This document shows, piece by piece, positions 17,952 to 25,929 of a DNA stretch of 64,000 nt. A program made the position numbers and the translations under genes. The DNA comes from QHXQ01 sp045807745 (GTDB taxonomy: Bacteria; Acidobacteriota; Blastocatellia; Pyrinomonadales; Pyrinomonadaceae). The stretch lies in assembly GCA_045807745.1 (NCBI GenBank), contig JBJMGT010000022.1:124001-188000 (forward strand), given 5' to 3'. Within the stretch, counting starts at the first letter, position 1, and every line of letters begins with the position of its first letter. The notes beneath the pieces were generated by a model. It searched no databases. It was not told the DNA's origin and saw only the letters and a program-made list of their open reading frames with translations.

Positions 17952-18991
17952 TCGTTATTGAGCACCGCGCGCAGAGCAGCGAGCGCAGTCTCGATGTCGG
18001 CGCGCGTGACATCGTAGTGCGTGACCATGCGGATCGCCGCGCCGAAGCCGGAGGCGCGGACGCCGCGCTCGGCAAGGCGCGCGCAGATTTCGTCGGCCGC
18101 ACGATGCGTGCCCGCCACGTCGAAGATGACGATGTTGGTGACGACCTGTTCCGGATCGATCTTGATCCCTTGCAACTCCGCCACGCCTTCGGCGAGCCGC
18201 CGCGCGTTGGCGTGATCTTCCGGTAGCTGCCGCGGCGACTCTTCAAGCGCGATGAGACCCGCCGCGGCGAGCACGCCCGCTTGCCGCATGCCGCCGCCGA
18301 GGAGTTTGCGCCAGCGCCGCGCTTCGGCAATGAAGTCTCGTGTGCCCAAGAGCATCGAGCCGACCGGCGCGCCCAGCGCCTTCGACAGACAGAACATCAC
18401 CGAGTCGGCGGGGCGCGCGAGCGCGGCGACCGTTTCACCGAGCGCGGTCGCAGCATTGAAGATGCGCGCGCCGTCTAAGTGGACGGGCAGATCGAGTTCG
18501 TGCGCGTGCGTGCAAAGCTCTTCTGTGCGCGCGCGCGTGAGGAGCGTGCCGCCCGCTAGGTTGTGCGAATTTTCAAGTGCGATGAGACCGGTCGGCGCGA
18601 CGTAGTAAGCGCTTTTGCTTTTGACGTGCAAGACGGCGGCGATCTCCTCCCATGTGAGTATGCCGCTGCCGTCCTGACTCTTGACGGGGCGCGCGAGTGT
18701 GCCGGAGACGGCCGCCATCGTCGCCATCTCGAAGTTGAAGATGTGCCCGCGCTCTTCGATGACAACTTCCGTGCCCGGTCGCGTGTGCAGTTTGACGGCG
18801 ATCTGATTGCCCATCGAGCCGGTCGGGACGAACAGGGCCGCTTCCTTCTCGAAGATTTCGGCCGCGCGCTCTTGCAGATGATTAACGGTCGGGTCTTCGC
18901 CGTACACATCGTCGCCCACTTCCGCGTCCGCCATCGCGCGCCGCATCGCGGGCGTCGGCTTGGTAACAGTGTCGCTGCGTAGATCAATCAT
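17948..18991 (-). CDS. ltaE: low-specificity L-threonine aldolase
   Basis: This 347-residue fold-type I PLP enzyme cleaves L-threonine or L-allo-threonine to glycine and acetaldehyde. Family motifs run in order: MIDLRSDTVTKPTPAMRRAM, GDDVYGEDPTVNHLQE, FVPTGSMGNQIA, the PLP-contact segment LPVHLDGARIFNAA, and the Schiff-base lysine in CLSKALGAPVGS. The start follows directly from the conserved N-terminus. It overlaps cmk by 4 nt. A perfect 24-bp heptad-built hairpin lies just upstream, separating it from hemW. Confidence 0.95.
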   Translation of the reverse strand: MIDLRSDTVTKPTPAMRRAMADAEVGDDVYGEDPTVNHLQERAAEIFEKEAALFVPTGSMGNQIAVKLHTRPGTEVVIEERGHIFNFEMATMAAVSGTLARPVKSQDGSGILTWEEIAAVLHVKSKSAYYVAPTGLIALENSHNLAGGTLLTRARTEELCTHAHELDLPVHLDGARIFNAATALGETVAALARPADSVMFCLSKALGAPVGSMLLGTRDFIAEARRWRKLLGGGMRQAGVLAAAGLIALEESPRQLPEDHANARRLAEGVAELQGIKIDPEQVVTNIVIFDVAGTHRAADEICARLAERGVRASGFGAAIRMVTHYDVTRADIETALAALRAVLNNE

Positions 18992-18998
18992 AAGAAGA

Positions 18999-19074
18999 CA
19001 GTGACAAGTGACGAGTGGCTAGCGACGAGCGCAAGCATTCTAACTTGTCACTAGCCACTCGTCACTTGTCACTG
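18999..19074. repeat. heptad-repeat hairpin between ltaE and hemW
   Basis: Arms 18999-19022 and 19051-19074 are perfect 24-nt reverse complements. They are built from 7-nt units (GTGACAA, GTGACGA, GTGGCTA). Further degenerate units continue into the 28-nt loop. Confidence 0.88.
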
Positions 19075-19077
19075 CAT

Positions 19078-20211
19078 TTAGACAAACGCGGCAAAGACCT
19101 CGTTGGACAACAGCACACCGGCGGATGTGAGCCGCAGCCAATCGTCGTCCAACTGAATCAAGCCGCCAGCGCTGAAGCGCGCAAGCTCAGCGGCGTATTG
19201 TGCGCGTACGTCAGTGCCAAAGTGCGCACGGTAGTCTGCGAGATTAACTCCGCGCATCAGACGCAAGCCGAGGAAGAGTGCTTCGGCGCTCATGTCGCGC
19301 TCGTCAAGTTCCACTGTTTCGACGATGGCACTCTGGCCCGCTTCGATCAGTTCGACGTAGCGCGCGGTGTCGCGTTCGTTCGCCCAGCGCTGACGTGCGC
19401 CGTCGTAGGAATGCGCGGAGCAGCCGAAGCCGTAGTAGGGTGCGCCTGTCCAGTATTTTAGGTTGTGGCGCGACTCTTGACCCGTTAGGCAGAAGTTGGA
19501 GATTTCGTAATGCTCGTAGCCGGCGGTGGCAGTGCGTGCGAGCAGCAGCCGGTACATCTCTGCGGCCGTATCCGGGTCGGGCTGCGGCCAACGCGCTGCC
19601 GCCAATTGATCCGCGAGCGGTGTGCCTTCGTGGACTTCGAGCAGGTAGAGCGACAGGTGTTCGGGCCGGAGCGCAAGCGCCTCGTCCATGTTGTGCGCCC
19701 ACTGTTCGACGGTCTGGCCGGGCAAGCCCGCGATGAGATCGAAGCTGATGTTGGTGAAGCCGGCGGCGCGCAAGTCTGCGAAGGTGCGGCGCGCGTCGTC
19801 GGCCGTGTGCGTGCGGCCGAGGCGGCGCAGTTGTTCGTCGTCGAAAGTTTGCAGCCCGAAGCTGGCGCGGTTGATGCCGAGTGCGCGGAAGGCTTTGATG
19901 CTGTCTGGCGTGACCGTGCCGGGGTTCATCTCCATGGTTATTTCAACGTCGGGCGCAACGCGGAAACGCGCATGCACGGCGCGCAGGATCGACTCAAGCT
20001 GCGCGGGGCTGAGCAGAGAAGGCGTGCCGCCGCCGAAGTAGATCGTGTCGACAACGTGCGCGTCCGTTCGGTCGTAGCGCTCAAGCTCTGTGCGCAACGC
20101 GCGCACGTAGCGTTCGGCCAAAGGCGCTTGATAGATGCCGGTGGCGAAGTCGCAATAGGAACAGCGCGCGCGACAGAAAGGAATATGAAGATAGAGACCT
20201 GCTGGCTGCAT
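19078..20211 (-). CDS. hemW: radical SAM protein HemW (coproporphyrinogen-III-oxidase-like heme chaperone)
   Basis: This 377-residue protein opens with GLYLHIPFCRARCSYCDF, the CxxxCxxC iron-sulfur cluster motif typical of HemW/HemN. YFGGGTPSLL, EITMEMNPGTV, SFGLQTFDDEQLRRLGR and FDLIAGLPGQT follow. The C-terminal HemN-type domain is present (SHNLKYWTGAPYYGFGCSAHS). The short N-terminus without the extra HemN residues favours HemW, a heme-inserting protein, over true oxygen-independent coproporphyrinogen oxidase. The start ATG 20209-20211 is the usual one before the radical SAM core. Confidence 0.92.
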   Translation of the reverse strand: MQPAGLYLHIPFCRARCSYCDFATGIYQAPLAERYVRALRTELERYDRTDAHVVDTIYFGGGTPSLLSPAQLESILRAVHARFRVAPDVEITMEMNPGTVTPDSIKAFRALGINRASFGLQTFDDEQLRRLGRTHTADDARRTFADLRAAGFTNISFDLIAGLPGQTVEQWAHNMDEALALRPEHLSLYLLEVHEGTPLADQLAAARWPQPDPDTAAEMYRLLLARTATAGYEHYEISNFCLTGQESRHNLKYWTGAPYYGFGCSAHSYDGARQRWANERDTARYVELIEAGQSAIVETVELDERDMSAEALFLGLRLMRGVNLADYRAHFGTDVRAQYAAELARFSAGGLIQLDDDWLRLTSAGVLLSNEVFAAFV

Positions 20212-20567
20212 GGAGAGGAAAATTATAGCACGCGCACCATGTACACATTGATCGCGCAGGGTACGGCAACGGACACAAATTTGTTGTTAAGTAGTTGAGC
20301 GTGTACGCTTTTTAATTTGTCATGTACCACTTTGATCTGTCGCGCTGTGTCGCTCACGCTTCGAGCACAACTGCGCGCGCGGTTGCACGCCTATAAATTT
20401 CAGTGATTGCATCATAAATCATTCGGGAGTTGGTACGCGGCACGCGGGTTGATGAATAGTCGAGATTTTTTTAGCAAGCGCGGTTTGTCCTGCCCGATCT
20501 CAGACGGTAAGTTGGCCGCGCTTGCGCCTGACGCAAACCTTCGAGAATACAGGGGAGGATTCTTGCG
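20212..20567. other. divergent intergenic region upstream of the glycine-rich gene
   Basis: About 350 nt without a gene, AT-richer than its surroundings. It holds a 10-bp inverted repeat (20474-20483 with 20516-20525, GCAAGCGCGG) in the leader of the glycine-rich gene, following a T-tract. No confident sigma-70 promoter and no glycine-riboswitch core were found. Confidence 0.5.
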
Positions 20568-20897
20568 ATGAACGAAGATAGAGAAGGAACTGGAGCCGGC
20601 GGTGGTGGTTCGACCGGCGGTGGCGGCACAAGCGGCGGCGGTGGCAGCACCGGCGGTGGTGGTGCTGGCGGCGGCTCGACCGGTGGCGGTGGTGGTACGG
20701 GCGGCGGCAGTCGCGAAGGCAGCGGTGGAGGCGGCGCTGGCGGTGGTGGCGGTTCTACCGGCGGCGGTGGTTCGTCGGGTGGCGGTGGCGGCTCGACCGG
20801 CGGGGGCACGGGCGGCAGCGGCGGCTCAGGCGGCCCCGGCCGTGAAGGCAGCGGCGGCTCATCTGGCGGCGGCGGCTCATCCGGTGGCGGGCAGTAA
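20568..20897 (+). CDS. glycine/serine/threonine-rich low-complexity protein
   Basis: The 109 residues are almost only Gly, Ser and Thr in GGGGS-like units, interrupted by three acidic/basic motifs: DREGTG near the N-terminus, SREGSG in the middle and GREGSG near the C-terminus. There is no signal peptide or membrane segment, so it is probably cytosolic and disordered. GGGGAGG stands about 9 nt before ATG 20568, and a strong terminator follows at 20965-21013, so this looks like a genuine monocistronic gene. The plus-1 frame is also open through the repeat but lacks a ribosome site. I know no function; flexible-linker or condensate-like behaviour is only a guess. Confidence 0.68.
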   Translation: MNEDREGTGAGGGGSTGGGGTSGGGGSTGGGGAGGGSTGGGGGTGGGSREGSGGGGAGGGGGSTGGGGSSGGGGGSTGGGTGGSGGSGGPGREGSGGSSGGGGSSGGGQ

Positions 20898-20964
20898 GCG
20901 CGCACTAGATGACGCGTCGGCCTATAGCAACTGACTGAAGAAGTTTTCTGTCCTCGCCTATAGC

Positions 20965-21013
20965 AAAGCGCATGGAGTTGCTCACTACGATCACTCCATG
21001 CGCTTTCTTTTTG
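20965..21013 (+). terminator. strong Rho-independent terminator after the glycine-rich gene
   Basis: A perfect 14-bp stem (20965-20978 with 20993-21006, AAAGCGCATGGAGT) has a 14-nt loop and is followed by CTTTTTG. The A-rich left flank makes it partly bidirectional, so it could also serve the convergent M19 gene. Confidence 0.88.
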
Positions 21014-21037
21014 TGTGCGGGCTACGGCGTGTGACTG

Positions 21038-22384
21038 TTAACGCACAGCGCCCGGCATACGTTTCAGACTGCCGTCGCCGCTCGTGCGCGTACCGCGCGC
21101 GACGCGCTCGACCTCGCTCATCACGCGCAGAAAATTCTCGCCCAGAACTTTGCGCACGTCCGCGTCGCTGTAGCCGCGCTTCAACAGTTCATAAGTGATG
21201 TTCGGCAGGTGCGCGATGTCCTCCATGCCTTCGGGCAGGTCGGGCACGCCGTCGAAGTCCGAGCCGATGCCGACGTGATCTATGCCAGCCACTTTCGCCA
21301 CGTGGTCGATGTGATCGATCAAGACAGAGAGCGGTACCTTCGGGATCGGGTTCGCATCGTTCAACTTCTTCAGCTCATCTTCCAGCCGTTTCGGATCGTC
21401 CTTGTACTGCGCCCGCAAGGCGTCCGCCTGCGGCTTGAGGCGTTCGGTGCGCGCGTTCTCTGCGTCGTTGTACGCATCGCTCAGAAACGCAGGATAGAAG
21501 TTGACCATCACGACACCACCGTTCTTGCCGATGCGCCGGAGCAACTCGTCCGGAATGTTGCGCGGGCGATTGGCGAGCGCGCGCGCAGATGAGTGCGACG
21601 CGATGATCGGCGCGGTCGAGATGTCGAGCACGTCACTCATCGTCTTATCGGAGACGTGCGACACATCCACGAGCATGCCGATGCGGTTCATCTCGTGCAC
21701 GACCTCTCTGCCGAAATCGGTCAAGCCGTTGTGCTTCGGTTGGTCGCGCGAAGAGTCCGCCCAGTCGTTCGTGTTGTTGTGCGTCAGGGTCATGTAACGC
21801 ACGCCGAGACGGTAGAAGTCGCGCAGGGCGAACAAGGAATTTTCAATCGCGTGCCCGCCTTCGATGCCCATCAGTGCCGCAACCTTCCCTTCCTTCTTCG
21901 CGCGCCGTATGTCCGCCGCCGACGTGGCGAACAACAACTGCTGCGGGTAGCGCTCGACGGAACGATAGACCCAGTCGATCTGATCCATCGCGCGGCGGGC
22001 CGAGCCGCCCTGCTCCGCGTATTTTTTGTCCACATAGATTGAGAAGAACTCGGCCGTCAAGCCCCCTTCCTTCATGCGCGCAAGGTCTGTGTGGTACTTG
22101 CCGACGGACGATTGGCCGATGTCGTAGTCCTCGTCCTCCATCATCGTCGTGATGTCGTTGTGCGTGTCCACGACAATCGCACTGCGGTGCAGCTTCAACG
22201 CCCGCTGCCACAGCTTCTCGTCGCGCGCGCCCGCGAGCGGCGACACGGTGCGCTCTTTGATGGGCGTAGCAGGTGACGTTCCTTGCGCTATTCGAGTCGA
22301 ACCCGTTTGCGTGAAGGCTGTCGCAGCAAGCAAGAGAATAAGAGGTAAAGAGAAATAAAGAGGAACGGTTTGTTTGTTCACCAT
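21038..22384 (-). CDS. membrane dipeptidase (peptidase M19, renal-dipeptidase family)
   Basis: The 448-residue secreted protein has a signal peptide (LPLILLLAATAFTQ). The M19 TIM-barrel carries its metal-site motifs: VVDTHNDI, the bridging glutamate in GIEGGHAIENSL, YMTLTHNNTNDWADSS, VDVSHVSDKTM, APIIASHSSARAL and HVGIGSDFDGV. It should hydrolyse dipeptides, including some D-amino-acid substrates, in the periplasm. The gamma-glutamylcyclotransferase-like gene lies 24 nt upstream on the same strand, so the two may be co-transcribed. Confidence 0.94.
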   Translation of the reverse strand: MVNKQTVPLYFSLPLILLLAATAFTQTGSTRIAQGTSPATPIKERTVSPLAGARDEKLWQRALKLHRSAIVVDTHNDITTMMEDEDYDIGQSSVGKYHTDLARMKEGGLTAEFFSIYVDKKYAEQGGSARRAMDQIDWVYRSVERYPQQLLFATSAADIRRAKKEGKVAALMGIEGGHAIENSLFALRDFYRLGVRYMTLTHNNTNDWADSSRDQPKHNGLTDFGREVVHEMNRIGMLVDVSHVSDKTMSDVLDISTAPIIASHSSARALANRPRNIPDELLRRIGKNGGVVMVNFYPAFLSDAYNDAENARTERLKPQADALRAQYKDDPKRLEDELKKLNDANPIPKVPLSVLIDHIDHVAKVAGIDHVGIGSDFDGVPDLPEGMEDIAHLPNITYELLKRGYSDADVRKVLGENFLRVMSEVERVARGTRTSGDGSLKRMPGAVR

Positions 22385-22408
22385 ACTTATGCTTTAGCTC
22401 CTGAATAT

Positions 22409-22813
22409 CTAGGCTGCTTTTGATTTTCTGTAATTACCATCCCTGATTAGCAGGGCCTTACCCGGATCACGGTTATAGACATACATCCAGCTTTCGATTT
22501 CACGCCCGTCTAATAGGCGCACAGGTGATTTTATTCGAATGAAAAGACTGTTTGTCGGATCAGCAAGATCATAGCCCTCATATGAATCAAGGGCGGACAA
22601 GACTGAAGGATCAGTTGACAGTTCAAAAACCTCTCCTTCAATCTTTGTCTCAGCAGCAGCGTCAAGAATTGCACCGGGGTACTCACCGAGATCGTACAGT
22701 CGCCCGTGGACATAAGCCGGCCCTAACCGGTGTAGCTGTTGCACGATATTAGCCACATCAGCTACCGCTTCGCCGGGCAACAACGTTCCATAAATAAATA
22801 AGAAATCGCTCAT
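22409..22813 (-). CDS. gamma-glutamylcyclotransferase-like (AIG2/GGCT) protein
   Basis: The 134-residue protein begins FLFIYGTLLPGEA, the hallmark YGTL motif of the GGCT fold. GRLYDLGEYPGAIL and the conserved acidic segment ALDSYEGYD follow. Relatives release 5-oxoproline from gamma-glutamyl peptides, though many bacterial members have unknown substrates. Its start abuts the stop of the preceding minus-strand gene, and the M19 dipeptidase follows after 24 nt. A small peptide-catabolic unit is plausible. Confidence 0.85.
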   Translation of the reverse strand: MSDFLFIYGTLLPGEAVADVANIVQQLHRLGPAYVHGRLYDLGEYPGAILDAAAETKIEGEVFELSTDPSVLSALDSYEGYDLADPTNSLFIRIKSPVRLLDGREIESWMYVYNRDPGKALLIRDGNYRKSKAA

Positions 22814-23308
22814 TCATTTACCTTTTGGAATTTGTGGAATCTCGTGCTCAGGCAAACTGCCTGCGGCGCTTGAGCTTGGGCGTGATCCTAAATACTTACT
22901 GAGTTTTTCATAGCCCTTCTCATCTTCATTAATATAGCTTCTCACCTTTTCCAGTTTATCCAAACAACTAAGGTAATAACCAAAAGAATCTTCCACATCT
23001 TTCTTATTTAGCTGGCCTGACTCCGTAAAGATTACAACGTGCTCGAAGAAATTAAGGTAGTCGGTAAACTTGGAGGATTCACTATCGACTAAACGGTTGA
23101 CCTCGGTCAAATCAGTCGGACAATCGAGTAGGTCTCGCACTTCTTTATACCGATCTGTTTCATAAAATTTCTCGTAGAAGGTCGAAGCCCAGCGCGCTTG
23201 CTCAAGGCGCGAGTTCTTTCGATAAGTCAAATATGCGCCAATTACGGCCACGCTAGCCAAGAGGTAATAAACCGCTTCTAGAATGCTTTTCAACAAGTCC
23301 CAAGACAT
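22814..23308 (-). CDS. unknown membrane-anchored protein (DUF4760-like architecture)
   Basis: I chose ATG 23306-23308, which has GGGAGAAGAG upstream; an in-frame start at 23365 adds only a basic tail. The 164 residues comprise an N-terminal membrane helix (YYLLASVAVIGAYLTYRK) and a cytosolic helical domain (ARWASTFYEKFYETDRYKEV, DYLNFFEHVVIFTESGQLNK). This resembles the DUF4760-type single-helix proteins, whose function is unknown. Its stop directly abuts the GGCT gene, suggesting one transcript. Confidence 0.7.
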   Translation of the reverse strand: MSWDLLKSILEAVYYLLASVAVIGAYLTYRKNSRLEQARWASTFYEKFYETDRYKEVRDLLDCPTDLTEVNRLVDSESSKFTDYLNFFEHVVIFTESGQLNKKDVEDSFGYYLSCLDKLEKVRSYINEDEKGYEKLSKYLGSRPSSSAAGSLPEHEIPQIPKGK

Positions 23309-23393
23309 AGCTCTTCTCCCGTGGGATGCTCGGGTTCTGCGGCTTAAACGATATAGTGCAGACAAGTCGTTTTCACGTCAAGCGGTTCTGTGA

Positions 23394-23421
23394 TAGACAA
23401 CGCGGTGGTTCAACGTATAAT
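23394..23421 (+). promoter_or_regulatory. sigma-70-type promoter of acs
   Basis: TAGACA (23394-23399), a 16-nt spacer and TATAAT (23416-23421) lie 65 nt upstream of the acs start. The -10 is a perfect consensus and the -35 differs at one base. Confidence 0.65.
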
Positions 23422-23485
23422 GCGGGCCGGTCGTCCGTTCCCCAACCACTGTTCACGCCGGAGGAGAGTTCAAGCACAAGCGTTT

Positions 23486-25444
23486 ATGTCTACGTCCACG
23501 ACGAACATTGAATCGAGCCTGCACGAAGAGCGCGTCTTCGCCGCGCCGCCGGAATTCTCCGCGCAGGCGCACATCAAATCGCGCGCCGAGTACGAAGCGT
23601 TGTACGCCGAAGCCGAGCGCGACCCCGAAGCGTACTGGGCGCGTATGGCGGAAGAGTTGAGTTGGTTCAAGCGCTGGGACACGGTGCTGAAGTGGGAACC
23701 GCCGCACGCGGAGTGGTTTGGCGGCGGCGAGTTGAACATCTCTTACAACTGTCTCGACCGGCATCTCACATCTTGGCGGCGCAACAAAGCCGCGATCATC
23801 TGGGAGGGCGAGCCGGGCGAGCAGCGCACGCTCACTTATCAACAGTTGCACCGCGAGGTCTGTCGCTGCGCGAACGTCTTGAAGCGCGCGGGCGTGGTGC
23901 GCGGCGACCGTGTCGCGCTCTATCTGCCGCTCATCCCTGAACTCGCCATTGCGATGCTCGCCTGCGCGCGCATCGGCGCGACGCACTCGGTCGTCTTCGG
24001 CGGCTTCTCGGCCGACGCTTTGAAGGAGCGCATCAACGACGCGGGCTGCAAGGTTGTCATCACGGCCGATGGCGGCTTCAGGCGCGGCGCGGAGGTGAAG
24101 TTGAAACCGGCCGTGGACGAGGCTCTGAAGCAGACGCCGACCATTGAGACGTGCATCGTTGTCCGGCGCACCGGTTCAGATGTTCGTATGCAGTTGGGCC
24201 GCGACCACTGGTGGCACGAGTGGATGGAGGCGGCATCGGGCGATTGCCCGGCGGAAGAGTTGCCGAGCGAGCACCCGCTGTTCATCCTCTACACATCGGG
24301 CACGACCGGCAAACCGAAAGGTATCCTGCACACGACCGCCGGTTATCTGCTCTACGCGCACCTCACGACGAAGTGGGTCTTCGATCTGAAAGAGGAAGAC
24401 ACTTACTGGTGCACGGCCGACATCGGCTGGGTGACGGGGCACAGTTACGTCGTCTATGGGCCGCTCTCGAACGGCGCGACGACTTTGATGTATGAAGGCG
24501 CGCCGAACTACCCTGAGCCGGATCGCTTCTGGCAGATGATCGAGCGTCACCGCGTCAACATCTTCTACACCGCGCCAACCGCCATCCGCGCCTTCATCAA
24601 GTGGGGCGAACAGTGGCCGCGCAGACACGATCTCACATCTTTACGTCTGCTCGGCACGGTCGGCGAGCCAATCAACCCGGAAGCGTGGATGTGGTATCGC
24701 GATGCAATCGGCGGCGGGCGCTGCCCCATCGTCGATACGTGGTGGCAGACAGAGACCGGCGGCATCATGATCTCGCCCTTGCCCGGCGCGACGCCGACTA
24801 AACCCGGTTCGGCCACAAAACCTCTGCCCGGCATCGCCGCCGATATCATGACCAAGACGGGCGAGCCGGTCGCCGACAAAATGGGCGGCTATCTCGTCAT
24901 CAAGCGCCCTTGGCCCGGCATGCTCCGCACCATCTGGAATGATGACGAGCGTTACCGGCAGACTTACTGGTCAGAGATCGAGGGCGTCTATTTCGCGGGC
25001 GACGGCGCGCGCCGCGACACGGACGGTTATTACTGGATAATGGGGCGCGTTGATGATGTCATTAATGTAAGCGGTCATCGGCTGGGCACAATGGAGATCG
25101 AGAGCGCGCTCGTCTCGCACGAGGCGGTCGCGGAGGCCGCGGTCGTCGGTCGCCCCGACGAGTTGAAGGGGCAAGCGGTTGTCGCCTTCGTTACCTTGGA
25201 AGGCAGCAGGCAATCGTCGGAAGAGTTGAAAGCGGCCTTGCGCCAACACGTCGCCAAAGAGATCGGCGCATTAGCTAAGCCCGATGACATACGCTTCACC
25301 GACGCGCTGCCAAAGACGCGCTCCGGCAAGATCATGCGCCGTCTGTTGCGCGAACTGGCCGCCAGTGGCGCGGTCGCTGGCGACACGACCACGCTCGAAG
25401 ACTTCTCCGTGCTCGAACGCTTACGCACGCAGGAGGAAGAATGA
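23486..25444 (+). CDS. acs: acetyl-CoA synthetase (AMP-forming)
   Basis: From ATG 23486 the product has 652 residues, the usual Acs length. Motifs include LFILYTSGTTGKPKGILHTT (adenylate binding), WCTADIGWVTGHSYVVYGPL, GEPINPEAW, DTWWQTETGG, and the C-terminal PKTRSGKIMRR whose lysine is the known acetylation and control site. It activates acetate to acetyl-CoA in the cytosol. GGAGGAGAG lies about 17 nt before the ATG, a rather long spacing. The upstream in-frame extension overlaps the promoter and is unlikely. A perfect 30-bp heptad hairpin follows the stop. Confidence 0.96.
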   Translation: MSTSTTNIESSLHEERVFAAPPEFSAQAHIKSRAEYEALYAEAERDPEAYWARMAEELSWFKRWDTVLKWEPPHAEWFGGGELNISYNCLDRHLTSWRRNKAAIIWEGEPGEQRTLTYQQLHREVCRCANVLKRAGVVRGDRVALYLPLIPELAIAMLACARIGATHSVVFGGFSADALKERINDAGCKVVITADGGFRRGAEVKLKPAVDEALKQTPTIETCIVVRRTGSDVRMQLGRDHWWHEWMEAASGDCPAEELPSEHPLFILYTSGTTGKPKGILHTTAGYLLYAHLTTKWVFDLKEEDTYWCTADIGWVTGHSYVVYGPLSNGATTLMYEGAPNYPEPDRFWQMIERHRVNIFYTAPTAIRAFIKWGEQWPRRHDLTSLRLLGTVGEPINPEAWMWYRDAIGGGRCPIVDTWWQTETGGIMISPLPGATPTKPGSATKPLPGIAADIMTKTGEPVADKMGGYLVIKRPWPGMLRTIWNDDERYRQTYWSEIEGVYFAGDGARRDTDGYYWIMGRVDDVINVSGHRLGTMEIESALVSHEAVAEAAVVGRPDELKGQAVVAFVTLEGSRQSSEELKAALRQHVAKEIGALAKPDDIRFTDALPKTRSGKIMRRLLRELAASGAVAGDTTTLEDFSVLERLRTQEEE

Positions 25445-25451
25445 GAAAGGA

Positions 25452-25531
25452 AGTGCTGAGTGCTGAGTGCTGAGTGCTGAGTCAGAAGGCGCATGCTTTC
25501 GCTCAGCACTCAGCACTCAGCACTCAGCACT
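25452..25531. repeat. perfect 30-bp heptad-repeat hairpin after acs
   Basis: Arms 25452-25481 and 25502-25531 are exact reverse complements. Each is four copies of a 7-nt unit (AGTGCTG, and CTCAGCA on the far arm). The loop is 20 nt. It is the cleanest member of the family in the window. Confidence 0.92.
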
Positions 25532-25540
25532 AATGCTTTT

Positions 25541-25927
25541 ATGGCTTTGAACTATTCGAGTGAGCAGCGGTCGGGGCCGCGCTATGTGGTGAGTCTGCCG
25601 GTGCGGGCGGAGTGGGACGACGCGGGGTCGGGCGAGCACATCGTGGTTGAGGGTGAGACGGAGAACGTCGGCCCTGCGGGCGCGCTCGTCCATCTGCATC
25701 ATTTGCCGGACGTGGGCAGCCGCGTGCAACTCGCCGTGCTCGATAAGGAGGAGGGCGGCACGAAGATGCAAGCGGTGACCGAAGTCCTGCGCGTCGAGCG
25801 CAACCCGGCGCAGCCCTTGGCGGCGTTGCAACTGATGAACGCGAGTGACGAGTGGCGCGGGCTGGTCTGGGAGCACGCCGCCTATCTCGACTCGCTGCCG
25901 GACGAAAGCTACGAGGACGACTTCTGA
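25541..25927 (+). CDS. PilZ-like domain protein
   Basis: The 128-residue protein carries QRSGPRYVVSLPVRAEW, the N-terminal basic motif of PilZ domains, then ENVGPAGALVHL in place of the usual D/NxSxxG motif and a beta-barrel-like remainder. PilZ proteins bind cyclic di-GMP; the altered second motif makes binding uncertain. ATG 25541 follows the repeat hairpin with no clear Shine-Dalgarno. Its stop is 2 nt from the GTG of the AI-2E family gene, so the two are probably translationally linked. Confidence 0.65.
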   Translation: MALNYSSEQRSGPRYVVSLPVRAEWDDAGSGEHIVVEGETENVGPAGALVHLHHLPDVGSRVQLAVLDKEEGGTKMQAVTEVLRVERNPAQPLAALQLMNASDEWRGLVWEHAAYLDSLPDESYEDDF

Positions 25928-25929
25928 GC

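Noticed and set aside
20400..20567. Glycine riboswitch before the glycine-rich gene
   Set aside because: No tandem aptamer core or conserved GGAGAG...CUC elements; only a 10-bp inverted repeat.
20602..20934. Alternative Ala/Val-rich protein in the plus-1 frame of the glycine-rich gene
   Set aside because: No ribosome site; it exists because the GGC/GGT repeat is open in several frames.
25452..25531. CRISPR-like repeats
   Set aside because: Units are 7 nt without spacers and arms are inverted; no cas genes.
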